Part shown: piece after piece, positions 44,901-56,379 of the stretch
How positions within the stretch are numbered: position 1 is the first letter of the stretch
Layout: every line of letters begins with the position of its first letter
NCBI GenBank assembly: GCA_002633005.1
Contig: NMRA01000020.1
Coordinates: 397,621 to 461,620, forward strand
Origin: Phoronis australis
Taxonomy: Eukaryota; Phoronida; Phoronidae
Direction of reading: 5' to 3'
DNA length: 64,000 nucleotides
Made by a program: the position numbers and the translations under genes
Notes under the pieces: model-generated
What the model saw: the letters and a program-made list of their open reading frames with translations, nothing else
Databases searched by the model: none
What the model was told of the DNA's origin: nothing

Positions 44901-45700
44901 AAGTGAAACTTTGTCAAATTTCTCAATAAATATGGAGAAAATTTTAGTTCATTTAGCTTGCTTGGTTTGCACCTTGTAGGTGTTACTGATGATATTTGGT
45001 TAAGTTTTCCATTATTTGTGGAAATCAGATTGATTGATAAGATTGATTGATAATAAGTCAATTTTTGCAATTATTTGTGTAAAGAACTTTCCAAGTACCA
45101 CCTGCCAGGATACAAATGCCTGGGTTTTGTCATTTTTATTTACTACTGATGTGCGTGTATTTATGATATTGCTGGTGGTAGGGCTGATTTTCACCTTATC
45201 TACCTACTTGTTTACATTGTTGGTTTTATATGTTTATAAGTTTGTTATAATTTTGAATTCTTGGCATCACTTTGTATGTCGCTTTTATGATTGTATTATT
45301 CAGCCAATGATGTGTATACTGTTTTTTGTATTGTATTCCATGAAAAAGATTTTCATGATATTGTGGTGATACTGAGGCGTATTTTATAGCACTTATTTTA
45401 CAGCAGTGACATGTTTTGTAATCAAACCACTTGGTTTTATGTATTGTTGGGGTTGATTTTTGCCATACAACTATTACATACCTATCTTGGTACTTCTTAG
45501 GTTAATTTTGATCATGGAAGTTTTTGTCACATTGTCATGTATTATTGAATTGTAGGCATGATGATTAAGTATAGATTTTCAAAGTGTTATATTTACAAAT
45601 AATTTTGTGTCTTGGATAAATAAGACATTAAATTCATTCCATCAAATATTTACAAGTCTCCTCTAGTGTACTGTGTCAGATTTGTGTAAATAAACTTTTT
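41951..45700 (+). other. 3' UTR and downstream flank of the LOXHD1-like gene
   Basis: About 3.7 kb with no PLAT sequence and no convincing ORF; T-rich and GT-rich, as in 3' UTRs. Candidate polyadenylation signals are AATAAA at 42916-42921 (TTTTAAATAAAC) and at 45689-45694 (GTAAATAAAC followed by T-rich sequence). I cannot tell which is used. It contains a two-copy 22 bp repeat at 44108-44150 and a poly-C run with one N at 44591-44612, where base calls are doubtful. Confidence 0.4.
42916..42921 (+). promoter_or_regulatory. candidate polyadenylation signal AATAAA
   Basis: First strong AATAAA context after the LOXHD1-like stop codon (about 970 bases downstream), followed by a TTATTTGTTGGAG stretch. 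Use is inferred; a later AATAAA at 45689 is an alternative. Confidence 0.35.
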
Positions 45701-46429
45701 GCCCTATTTTTTCTTATATCTCGCACACTATACGAACACAATTAAGTTTCAATTCTCTAACAATATTTATGCTCTCACGTTATTTCCTGCAATTGAATTT
45801 GCTTTACCATTGTCCATAGGTGTTTTTAACACTTATAGCTAATTTAAAAATAGTCCAGAATTCCGTCATATAAACTGTGATCACCTGTCGTTTCCGATTA
45901 TTCCGCTAGTAAGCCCCAGGGCCTGTATTCGGAAAATGGCATTTTTACCTCATAGTACCCTATACATATAACTCCGGGCGTATAGTCGCCATCAGGACAC
46001 TGAATCAGAGAGCTTTGGATATCGTTTTAAGAACGGCTCAAATTCAGGATGACAGTGTCGACATATAATATACTAACTTCAGGAACTAAATAATTAAACT
46101 GCTAATATATGAGTATTTGGTCATTAAATGAAAATGTCCTGATTCTCGTAAAACTGTGGGTTTTTTCAACATTGTTCTTGGGAACAACCTTCAAAACTTA
46201 TTTATGGCTCCGAATGTCGACTTCGAGCATATTTTCGGGAAAAATCTTAATTTAGGCCCGTTGGCAATTATTTGCGGCGGACTGTTAGGAAAAAATCACT
46301 GGTGATCATTAGAACGTGGCAGTGTATTCTTCCATTCTTACTTAGCACACTCCCTTCAAAATGGCCTGAACCTATCTATGAGAGAAACTCTTGGTTGATT
46401 GTAATAAATTGCCGTTCACAGTGGCGGAT
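45701..46429. other. Intergenic, nothing recognised
   Basis: AT-rich sequence after the last candidate polyadenylation signal. No splice-supported ORF or clear repeat seen. Confidence 0.4.
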
Positions 46430-46655
46430 TTAGATAGGGGGGCATGCCCCCCCTAAAATTCTACCAGATACCATTTGGGAGTTCGGGTGCGCGCAAGCAG
46501 GGGCTCGTCGGGGGTGAATAAACAACGCATAGGCCCTGAACAAACCCCGTTTACCGTTGTTTTTAGTCAACGGGTCCGCAACCCCAAACATTTGAGGCCT
46601 CTGCGTCCCCACATTTTAGGCTGAGCGCGCGCATCTGTCGAAATTCTGCTTATTC
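46430..46655. mobile_element. TE-terminus-like sequence before the gap
   Basis: Starts AGTGGCGGATTTAGATAGG followed by a GGGGGCATGCCCCCCC palindrome, a layout common at DNA transposon ends in animals. The body runs into the assembly gap, so neither family nor far end can be seen. A similar start (GGCGGATTTAGGGGGGG) occurs at 52103. Confidence 0.45.
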
Positions 46656-47051
46656 NNNNNNNNNNNNNNNNNNNNNNNNNNNNNNNNNNNNNNNNNNNNN
46701 NNNNNNNNNNNNNNNNNNNNNNNNNNNNNNNNNNNNNNNNNNNNNNNNNNNNNNNNNNNNNNNNNNNNNNNNNNNNNNNNNNNNNNNNNNNNNNNNNNNN
46801 NNNNNNNNNNNNNNNNNNNNNNNNNNNNNNNNNNNNNNNNNNNNNNNNNNNNNNNNNNNNNNNNNNNNNNNNNNNNNNNNNNNNNNNNNNNNNNNNNNNN
46901 NNNNNNNNNNNNNNNNNNNNNNNNNNNNNNNNNNNNNNNNNNNNNNNNNNNNNNNNNNNNNNNNNNNNNNNNNNNNNNNNNNNNNNNNNNNNNNNNNNNN
47001 NNNNNNNNNNNNNNNNNNNNNNNNNNNNNNNNNNNNNNNNNNNNNNNNNNN
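46656..47051. other. Assembly gap (396 N)
   Basis: Run of N. The right side begins with a GT microsatellite, so the gap probably spans a repeat. Any ORF across it is an artefact. Confidence 0.99.
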
Positions 47052-47115
47052 TGTGTGTGTGTGTGTGTGCGCGCGCACGTGTGTGTATGAGTGTGCGTGT
47101 GAATGTGTGTGTACG
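47052..47115. repeat. GT microsatellite at the gap edge
   Basis: (GT)n with GC and GA interruptions, directly bordering the gap. True length unknown. Confidence 0.92.
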
Positions 47116-47401
47116 TACCTATGTTCACAGTATGTACGTATGTAGCCTTCCAGCTAGATTTCGGTCATATGATAGACTTTGTTGCGAAATGGACTTCAGT
47201 GTCTGTGGTAGTTGCAAGATACACGTACATGAAAATCGAGGACAAAACCTAATTATTTAGCTTTGCAATACTGTTCTTCCATACTGTCCAGAGTCCTGAT
47301 AAGGAAAAACGATTGAAATCTGGTAAAAAATAAGAAACTTTAAATGTGCAGTAACAATTCAAAGTGGTATTCTCGGAGAGAAAGTAAATTAACAGGAAAT
47401 T

Positions 47402-47476
47402 GCAGTAGCGCGGAATCGAATTCGCAAACTTTGCACTAGTAGACTATCGCTCTGCCGCTGACTGAGCCACATCCAA
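47402..47476 (-). pseudogene. tRNA-like relic (tRNA pseudogene or SINE head)
   Basis: The minus strand carries an A-box-like TGGCTCAGTCAGCGGCAGAG and, at normal tRNA spacing, a B-box-like AATTCGATTCCGCG, ending near GCTAC. The T-stem pairs only with an 8-base loop and the acceptor stem is poor. A functional tRNA is therefore unlikely; a degraded tRNA copy or tRNA-derived SINE is the better reading. Confidence 0.45.
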
Positions 47477-48978
47477 CACTGCGTAAAGCACCATAGTACG
47501 CATAAAAGCGTCTACAAATGATGAAGACATCAGTCTTGATTTCAGCGAATGTCTGGTAGACAACAGTGATGACAGACGATTTGTAATAAAATCACAAAAA
47601 CAACAGATTTTATTTACTTTATAGCTCTGGTAATTAGGAAAAGAATCCTACGCTGACACCGTTATCGGTCGAGTTTGGTCAACTCGGCCGGTTCGCTAAC
47701 CTTAAAATCTGCCGCTATCATCAAAGAAGCCAACCAGCTTTATCACTCTCTAGAGATTAACTCGGATAATCAGGCGCGAAATTGCCCATCGTAAACATGG
47801 TTGTAAACACTGTGGGACGACAATTATATTTTTAAATTTTCAGCTTAAAGTTTATGAATAGCATATTTGTTCTTGAAAAGTACATGTGGCTAGGTTTTTT
47901 AATTTGGAACATCGGACATGAAATGTGACTTTAAACAACAACTGGAAAGGAGTCCACAGCCTACAGTGTATATTCTGTTTCATTGATTCTTCTGGGGACT
48001 CAACACAATGGATTAATCACCAAGGGTCAAAAAGTCTATCTCATTCATCGATAATCCCAAAACTGCATTTGTTGACCGCGGAAACGATAATATACCTTTA
48101 ACAACTTGAACATCTGTGTGAGATGGATTCTTTTGTTGTTTTTTGTGCCTTGGTTTGCGCCGGGGGACACAATATAATAACCCACTCGGAACACTTTGGG
48201 TATTTATGTGGCATCTACTTTCCCTTCACAGGTCATTCAATGCCCTTACGTGCGCTGCAGTATTACGACCAACAATTCTCCAGTTTAAAAGTCACATGGC
48301 CTGCCTTACGACTGAAGTCTGCACATGCACATATATGAAACAACTTTGAGGGATAATTTGAGTCTACTAGGAAAATGTCCGAGGTGTTTCTTACGTCCGT
48401 AAAAAGAGTGTAGACGGTCTGATGTCTATTGTAGTGCATCAGACGCAAGCCTACGCAGGCACATTGCACGAAACGTGAGTTAAACTCACGAGATGCCTGT
48501 TATTTATCAACAGGTTTTTCGTAAAAGAAATTTTCAAGGCTGCCTCTTTTGAGACTTTTCCACTTGTGGCCATGTTCATAGGTTGTAGGCATGCAATGAT
48601 GGTATCCAGGAGCTTGCTAACGGGAGTTCAGGGGTTTTAACGTCACTACCACACTCAGGAAACACTGTGTCAGGCAGCCGGTTACAGTCACTTGTTAAAA
48701 CTTGAATGATGTGTCTTATAATCAATCTGTCCGGAATCAGACAATTTATTCCACATTTTGGTTTGATCACATTGGGAATGTTCTTGGTTTTTCAGCAGGA
48801 ATAAAGCGAATCCCACTGGGCTGCTGACGAGGTACGTACCCTCTGCATACAATCACTCTGTATTATCCGTAGGATATCGGGATAGTAGGTTCAGGTACAT
48901 GATAAAGCTTGTTCCTATATCTTTACTAGTCTATCTGCATTTTCACTAACACCAATTACTAGTCGGGCTGTTGAACCA
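47477..48978. other. Intergenic, no gene recognised
   Basis: Short ORFs only, without domains. A small perfect palindrome CGTGAGTTAAACTCACG lies near 48474. Confidence 0.35.
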
Positions 48979-49014
48979 ATGCATATATTGACGGCTCTCT
49001 CGATTGCAAGCATG

Positions 49015-49161
49015 TCAAGCTCCTCTAATGCTAGTATAAACGCAGGAAGCGTTGACCAATGGTTTCCTGGGGATTCGTGTTGCTACTTGGCTATCAGAAA
49101 AGATGGAATTTGGCAAGTTGCCCAGCTGTGTTGTCTTGACACGCTAGTTGAGCAGCTCTGA
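49015..49161 (+). pseudogene. Possible Tudor-like coding fragment
   Basis: The open frame reads VDQWFPGDSCCYLAIRKDG, IWQVAQLCCLD, resembling the start of a Tudor domain (W-x-x-GD-x-C-x-A-x-x-x-x-DG-x-x-Y-x-A, as in SMN/SPF30). The rest of the fold (a GNxE turn) is missing and the frame stops soon after. No good splice sites were found. Chance resemblance is quite possible. Confidence 0.18.
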
Positions 49162-50182
49162 TTGCAGTGACCTCAGTCTGAAGAAACACAGCTTTCCGCA
49201 TCTGCAATAGAAAACATCCTATTCCAGTACCAGCTTGGCCATTTTTCGTGTAACCAGCCAGTCCGGCTTATATTTTGTTATGGAACGTCCGTCAACGATT
49301 TTTGATGGAGAGTTGGTTTGTGTGATTTTAAGCTGTGGATCTGGACATAACTTGGCACGTTCAATAGTAGTCCACTTTTGGCTATTGTAGCATGTTACAC
49401 AAGCTCTTGTGACTTCTCTTTGCAGTAGAATCACGGATGTGAGTTTTCACTCACTGGCCTCTTGGACGAAGCACTGCACATGTGGCTCCGCCCTCAAAGT
49501 GTGTGTGTACACGAGATAGTAGACCAATCAGAATTTCTAGGGCTGCAGTCAGCGTCCCTAGAAAAGCAGAAATGTTGCATGAATAAGCTAGACATAGCGG
49601 CTGGATAAGTTTTTTCATAACTGCACTCTGTTTCAATGTCGTTATGCATACCGACACAACATAATATGAAGTCGGATAACAACTGCGCGTTAATCTAGAG
49701 CATAACCCATCGAATATTGCTAGCGCAAGTATTAGCTTTCGAGATTTTTCCATAGTATGCGGTGCAGAATATCGCCTAGATAAGTCTTATCATCTACAAG
49801 ATGGGATGGCTATCATTCAGCGTTAAATGCCGAATTGATCACTGCAAAATGTTTCTAGGTGAGCACTGCCACCTTTGTTTTGCTGTCACCACGCCAACTG
49901 ACTTACCCCATGTGGATTCTTTGTTCAGTGTTCTCTTAGCAAAGTAGCGACATGTGCCAGGATTTATGCTGGATACACTGAATGCAGTATCGTCTGCATA
50001 AGGTTTAACAGTACAAACGTGAACCTATTTGACCATCGATAGAGGTGCCCCCTGGTGGTGCGAGCTGTCAAACTGATACTTTCCAGACAATGTTTCACGG
50101 ATTAGCTTCTGAGGTTGTTGTTGATCCACCTGCCACTTTTTCACCTTCTGGAGCGGTTTAAAGTTACTCGGGTCACATTACG
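49162..50182. other. Intergenic, one unassigned minus-strand ORF
   Basis: The minus-strand frame 49753-49451 begins MEKSRKLILALAIFDGLCSR and is moderately hydrophobic. No family, splice sites or promoter support it, so I do not call it a gene. Confidence 0.3.
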
Positions 50183-50186
50183 TTAA

Positions 50187-51347
50187 AGAGTTCCCACCAT
50201 TCATTTTCTTACTTTTTCAGGTTTCAGTTAGCTAATATGAATCGAATACCATAAAATCTTGCTAAATAGGCACTTTTTATGCCAAATAGTGGCAACTTTT
50301 TTAATTTTGAAGAAAAATTTACTTATTTCTAAGTTTCCCGCCAAATGATGCAATGGGTGGAAGACGGTTGGCCGCTTGACAATCATTTGCAATGTCGGAA
50401 CACTGCAGGTCAGAAGACAACGACAATATTAGGCGAGAATTGTACAATTATTATGCAGACAGAGAGGAGAGCGGATACGGGCACTTATACTCAAGTACTT
50501 GAAGAATCACTGCAGACAATGAATTCGATTTCCCATTTAGAGAACTTTCGTCGGGTTTCAGGCCGTATGAACTCGACCCACTTGCACGAGAAATGACATA
50601 TGTGAGCCACAACCAACTCTACCAAGTGGTGGTAACTACTCACAAAATAGACACTTAACAATTACTGACAAAGGCCACAGCCAACCTGGGTTACTCGTAT
50701 TCACTATTGCCGTGATGGAATGAGCACAGTCTAAACACAATATGCATAAGCCTACTTGTAGTAGCACTCGATCTGGGTCGGGGTCCAGGGCCTGGCTTCA
50801 CTCGCCCTAGAACGGAAACAGTTTGTTCGTTATTTACAAAATTTGCAAATGCACTTACTTGGTGGTGAGTCCTTCATTGTAGCGCCGCTTATGTGTGTGG
50901 TCGAAACTCGATTCTTTGAAATATGCCGATCAAAGTGTGGCTTACGCCAAACTGAATCGCATGTTCCACACTGACACTCCACACTCTTGTGCGCCGCCCA
51001 TGACAAACCGATGCCATTTTTGTGCAACTTTCACGTATTTAGGAAATTTGAACACTAAGACGTTCACAGTCGAGTTGTTGTTACCACAGTTTCCACAAAC
51101 GTGCCCTTTCATGTCTGAAAAAGACGGCTCCACGCGGACTTTCTTCACAACTCCTCAGTATCGCACTGGTAAAACAACAACGACTGCGGCGGTCTTCCAC
51201 CCATTGCGTACAAACTCGATAACAAAAAAATATATTTTTAAAATTTTTAGATTGTTTCGTAGCAACAGGTGTATTAAAGGCTATTAAATCTGTTAAGATG
51301 TAATAATAAAATTCCTTTTTGAGACACAGGGTGATGGTGGGAACTCT
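50187..51347. mobile_element. Kolobok-like DNA transposon, non-autonomous or decayed
   Basis: 14 bp identical terminal inverted repeats AGAGTTCCCACCAT are flanked on both sides by TTAA (50183-50186 and 51348-51351). Subterminal inverted copies of CAATGGGTGGAAGA lie at 50351-50364 and 51193-51206. TTAA target duplication, RRRG-type ends and a THAP-type DNA-binding domain are the recorded traits of the Kolobok superfamily, and a THAP-like remnant lies inside on the minus strand. At 1.16 kb it is too short for a full transposase. It abuts LINE sequence at its right end. Confidence 0.75.
50859..51148 (-). pseudogene. THAP-like zinc-finger fragment of the Kolobok-like element
   Basis: The minus-strand reading contains HVCGNCGNNNSTVNVLVFKF followed by P and QKWHRFV. 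This is the C-x2-C, F-x-F-P and W layout of THAP domains, which bind DNA at transposon ends. The frame then breaks: TAA comes after WNMRFSLA, and the continuation (KPHFDRHISKNRVSTTH) is in another frame, ending at a good donor GTAAGT (50858-50853). The second zinc-binding Cys of C-x2-H is not seen. Probably inactive. Confidence 0.5.
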
Positions 51348-51354
51348 TTAATGC

Positions 51355-51830
51355 TACTGAACGCTCATACGAGGTCAATAAAGGCACAGCGGGCAAATTT
51401 TTATTAAAAACAATCCTTTCCAGGCTAGCAACCCGGCTGGATGATTTGGACCAGTCTCAATAGATAAGCCAGGTATATAAGCATGCTTGTTATTCTGGAG
51501 TGTGTCATGCATACCTTGTTTTTCCAGATACATCAGAGTGAGCTTTTCTAGTCCTTTGGGAAGGTAGGACGTTAAGGTTATAGGCCAAAAGGACTCAGTC
51601 AAAAGGTACGAGTTCCTCCTTGGTATTGAAGACTATCCTGACTTGTCCATGTTTTGGGGATACAACCTAGTCGAAGACTGGGTTTGTAAACCGCTGTTAG
51701 CACGTGGAACGGTGAGCTCCCGGCTTCTTGCAGCATCATGATCGAGTATGTCCTGTTTAGTTCTAGGGGCATCCATGATTTAAAATACTTTAAAGCCAAT
51801 ACCTCACGGTGGGGTATGACCATGTCTTCA
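51355..51830 (-). pseudogene. LINE reverse-transcriptase fragment, broken
   Basis: Minus-strand blocks in order: AVYKPSLRLGCIPKTW; SFWPITLTSYLPKGLEKL; NNKHAYIPGLSIETG; and FARCAFIDLV in a third frame. They match the conserved path of non-LTR reverse transcriptases (thumb-side IPxxW, YRPISLTSFxxKxLEKL, NQHAYxxGxSTET, catalytic motif A F-x-D). At least two frameshifts and a stop break it, and motif C (YADD) is absent because the Kolobok-like element begins right there. Clade is uncertain (Jockey-like wording). Confidence 0.7.
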
Positions 51831-52096
51831 ATGATTCACACAAATAAGATTCCGTTACGTTGACAAGACACGTTTATGCTACACTGTGTCGGGATAGTGC
51901 TTAGCCACCATGACCTTGATTGTTTCTTCTAGGAAACGCGTCTATTAGTCATTTTCAATGACCCCGAATCTGAAGTTGCCCGTCTTTAGCACGTGCTGTC
52001 AGATCTGTGGTCAACGAAATCAATTGGTTTGATTCCCAGAGCCCTTGATCCAACGTGTAAGGCAAGGGATATCTACTGATTTGGTTACAACATTAT

Positions 52097-52300
52097 TCAT
52101 AGGCGGATTTAGGGGGGGGAATGAGGCCCCCCACCCCTTGGGTGCCGTAAGCATAATGTAACAGCAACACCAAGAGCGTGAAGCGTGAAGAAATATTGAG
52201 TTCAGGAGCTAGGACGGGTAGCGGACGAGGGGATCGATAGATTTTCTGAACAGAAGGTGTACATCCTCGGCCCCCGCACCTTTCGGGCCACCTGTGTACT
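52097..52300. mobile_element. TE-terminus-like sequence
   Basis: GGCGGATTTAGGGGGGG and GGCCCCCCACCCC form a G-run/C-run end like that at 46430. The rest is of unknown family; the far end is not resolved. Confidence 0.35.
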
Positions 52301-54275
52301 TACAATCGCGCTTTGCCCAATTCCCCGAGGATGTTGCCCCCACCCTTATGGTATCCTAGGTCAGCCAATGTCATTATCGTCATCTGCTGTTGGGGTGTGG
52401 GGGTCGAGGGGCTTTTAGAACAATCCCTGGCAAAATTGTCGTGGTTGCATTGGATCATGTAGATTTTCTGCTTGGGCTTTCTCTCCAAACAGTGCAATCG
52501 CGTTTCTCTTCACTGAAGTCATAGTGTGTCTCCTCTGTATTTCGTATTGATGGGTTTTATCTAATGGTGATTGAAGACGTGCAATTGCAATCTCACATAC
52601 GCATATTTTTGTTTTGGCTTTTGACATGGTTTTTGTCACTAAACTGCTAGCTCTGTTGTATTGATTTCCAATTTATGGAGCTTTTGTCAGGTTAGTGACT
52701 AGCTAGGCTTGGCTTCACTTAATTTTCCTTAAACAATTGTGATCGTTTTCTCAGACAATGCTTTTCCTTGATTGAGATTTCTGACGCTCCGTCGTTTGTT
52801 GACTTATTGTTGTGCCTATCAAGACATAACTTTGGTATTATTGTGCTCTCCCACTTGACAATTACCAAATGTACTAATTAGCACATCATTAATTAGCACA
52901 TCATTGCCTGGAAATAATTTGTGCGCATTTTCTCGTTGAGTGGTAGTTATGGGTATATTCTTAGATTAATTGTTCTTTTGCTAAAATGATACAGTGTTAA
53001 TTATTTTTTGTCAGAAATAATTAAGTGTATCATAATACCAAATTTCTGTCTCAATTCATAGACATCTCATAGACATGGAATGCCAACTCGTGCAGGTGAT
53101 CCAAGCATTTCTGTCTTAGAGCTTACGACCCCGAGATTTAATGAGAATCGAATGTCCTGCTTTTCAATCCAATTGTTCCGTTTTTTTTTTAATTCTCGAA
53201 TGTTGGCAACTATCCATCCGGTGTTCAAAAAACATTGTAGCTTTGTTATTTTCCAGAGCCCGCTTTCTTAAGTAACATAGCCATCGTAAAAGTATGTTCC
53301 AATATCGTTAATATTGTTTTCAATAACACACATCATATGTATCAGAATCACTAATTTTAACTTTCTGAAGAAATGAGTTTATTTCTAATCTTCTTTGAAA
53401 AGTCCTACACTGCAACCAATGTAATGAGGTATCCAAAGTGTATTTCAAAGCTACACTATAGATGTTTGCCCATTTTTATATATCAGAACCCTTAGCTACA
53501 ACTTACGGATGGGTAACTGGAGTAATTAGTTTACCTCATTTTCGCTGCATCCCGAATTTTTACTGAGTAATGAAATTGTATAAAACGGCACCAAAGGTTC
53601 ATTTAGAAAGAATAGAATTTTGGATGAATGCCTTACTTAACTCTTTACTGCAACCGTGAGGGATCCATGTTCTAAAATCGTTGCCTTTATCCGGTTGCAA
53701 ACTTGCATCATCGGAACTATTTCCCTGCTGGTTTAATTACAACCTTTCTCGTTCATTTCCTTTTGATGTTACTGTAACACCCTAAATTATTAACATTACA
53801 CTTAATTGATCGACTAATTAGTGCATCTATCAGATAATTAGTACATTAAGGGTTTCACCATTACACTTTTATTTTTCTTATTTTGGTAGCACTCTTGGTT
53901 TTTAGAATTAAAAAATATTTTTAACCTGTCGGGTATGCAAAATGGTAATCATTTATGAAGCAAATTAATTATCTTAAGCTTTTGGTATAATCATCCGCCA
54001 TCAGGTACTGAAGAAAGGCTTTCTCATCATATGACTCCTGAGCAATTCGGTTTTAAAAAGTATAGATGCAGAAAATAAAAATGTGACATTTTCCCCATTG
54101 GCCTAGTGTTAAAATATATAATTGCTTAGGTAGGGCCTACATGAATTTGGTATCGTATTAGAGCTCAAGTGGTTCTTGATAATGTGGAAAAATTTTAACA
54201 AAATTTTAAACTTTCGAACTTATTTTAATATGCCTCGATGGCTTTACGTTACGCCTTTCAGCTCGGCAGTGGCAC
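52301..54275. other. Intergenic, no gene recognised
   Basis: AT-rich. Minus-strand frames at 52300-52639 are open for short distances and include CNHDNFARDCSK, which faintly recalls a retroelement zinc knuckle. It lacks the full CCHC spacing. Nothing else seen. Confidence 0.35.
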
Positions 54276-54279
54276 CGTA

Positions 54280-54605
54280 TTACCGCGCCTTTAGGCCCAT
54301 TAGCCAACATCCGAAATAATGCCTTTTTCGCCACCGTTTTATCCAAGTGGCTCACATATTGGCGCACGCGCTTCAGTTTTGCTTATAAGCGCAGGTAATA
54401 TCCCCTGCATAAGCCCTCACATTAATTCGCTTATAGGCCCACCCGTTTTGACTGCCAATGTGCCTTCCTCAGTAATGACAATTTTTACTTTTGCCTCTGC
54501 ATCTTTCGAGTTGTTTGGCGTATTTTTAAGAAATTTGTTAAATAATTTGGTATTACCATATTGCCGCACCTTTAGGTCCTCGTACCTATATCCGAAATAA
54601 TGCGG
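54280..54605. repeat. Pair of diverged 43 bp direct repeats, 280 bp apart
   Basis: Copies at about 54281-54322 and 54562-54604 share GCACCTTTAGG-type and ATCCGAAATAATGC blocks. On the minus strand the second copy reads HYFGYRYEDLKVRQYGN. They may be the ends of an element with direct terminal repeats or an internal duplication of a TE. Confidence 0.55.
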
Positions 54606-56379
54606 ACTTTTTTTACCCAAAAAGTAGATGAAGTTTGTTAGGAAGATATTTTCTGCGATAACAGTTCTAAACTTACGTCGTTTGTATTACACAAACATTC
54701 CACCCCATTCCCCATTTTCCTTACCAACAGCCAACACCGGAATAAATGAATGCAAACAAATCCCACGCATGCGCGGCACAATCACAACCGCACGAGATCG
54801 AACTTAGCTTTCTAGTTCTACATTTCTATGGTCGTAAGTCACTTTTCAAGAAGCCGATCCCTGGACTGTGACAACCGTATGCGTATTTGAGGTTGTTTCT
54901 GCAAGAGCTGGTGTTTTTATTGAGCATGTCTAACTGGCATGGCTTGTGTAGCTCTGTGACAAATTCAATTAGAAAGTCAGGATCACAATTAGACATCGCA
55001 TGTTTCTATCTCCATGAGGCCAGGACTAATTTTGGCAAACATTCAATCTTCTGCTCTGGCCACGTGTTATGGCACCATCTCGATTCAAATGTCCACCCGA
55101 GTTTATCCATAGGTTTCTCCATATGTATTTCCCAAGGTGTACATTAAGTCCAGCTATCCGGCTGTGTGATGTTCAATTCTATAGCCACCCCGTTATTTCA
55201 ACTATCGTATTAACCCTTTTATGATTTGTTTTAAATCTCTGCCTTCTTCTACTGCCATTTTGTTACTCAAATTTCCAATATCTTCTTTCCTAGTATTACA
55301 TTACTGTTATACTGAAAAGCTTTTTTCCTGAATAAATTTGTCTTAACATTCATCTGTGTTAGAATGTTTAGCATTACGTCATTTGACGTCATTATGGCGT
55401 TTTGGACCTAGTGTTACGGGATATCTATTCTAATTTCCGGGTTCAAATTGCGTCATCTACTGCCTTGACACGTCATCACTAAACATCTGAGTAGCCCCGC
55501 GAGTTTCGTATGCTCATTAAGTATTCGAAAATATTTAGCAATTTATCACTGTGACAACTGACGGTAATACAGAATTTAATTTGTTACTATCCTAGTAACA
55601 GTAGAATAATATGTGGATGTTTCCATTAATTTAAAATGGCAATAAGCTGTGATAACAGTGGCTTCTGTCACGAGTACGGGTTTTGAGCGACGATGGCCTT
55701 GTTTGAAGATTCGTTACCGGAAGGCAACTGAATTGCCCACGCAACCAACCGAATGCGGTACTTATAATTAATACGATTGAGGAATAACACGACGCATGCC
55801 TCTTATCTGAAGAATTCTGACATATAGGGGAAACAGCATTCTCGTTTTTTAAAGTTGTGTAATGTATTCCGAACCCCGGCGGTTTCTCAGTTCAAACTTT
55901 TAAATAAAACCTTATTACACTTTCAAATTATCTGAAATATCCTTTTTATGCTAATGTTCTGTCCAGGGATATTGAAAATACTTTACCTTATATTTTCAGT
56001 TGTTTAAATATCGATTGGCTTAAGTTATTTAGCTAATCATCAATCCAAACCTAAGCGAAATATAGCCGAAAATAAAGGCCCATAGATTTTCTGAAATAAA
56101 CAGCTAGTATTTTGCTTGAATGCATGAATATATTACCTAAGTAAAATATAATTCTAAAAACACTCTTGTTCCGAGTATTGTATCGATTTTCTCACACGAT
56201 TACTCTTAGAGCCTTTTCGACATTCTAAAATAACCCAAAGCGGTGTCGTCGGTACATGTATATGCCATCATTTTGTATTTGTGGATAACGTTATTATTAA
56301 CGCAAATAGTGACCAGTAGGTGGTCTAGTATCGGTCCCTGGCACTACAGTTGACAGCCAAGAAATCTCAATAGCGGCAA
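54606..56379. other. Intergenic, no gene recognised
   Basis: A + strand open frame (54887-55147) has no recognisable domain and no splice support. No clear repeats seen. Confidence 0.35.

Noticed and set aside
46616-47128. Long minus-strand ORF across the gap
   Set aside because: Made of N codons and a CA/GT repeat; an artefact of the gap.
52300-52497. Possible retroelement zinc knuckle (CNHDNFARDCSK) upstream of the LINE fragment
   Set aside because: The C-x2-C-x4-H-x4-C spacing is not met, the frame is broken, and the distance to the reverse transcriptase leaves no room for an endonuclease.
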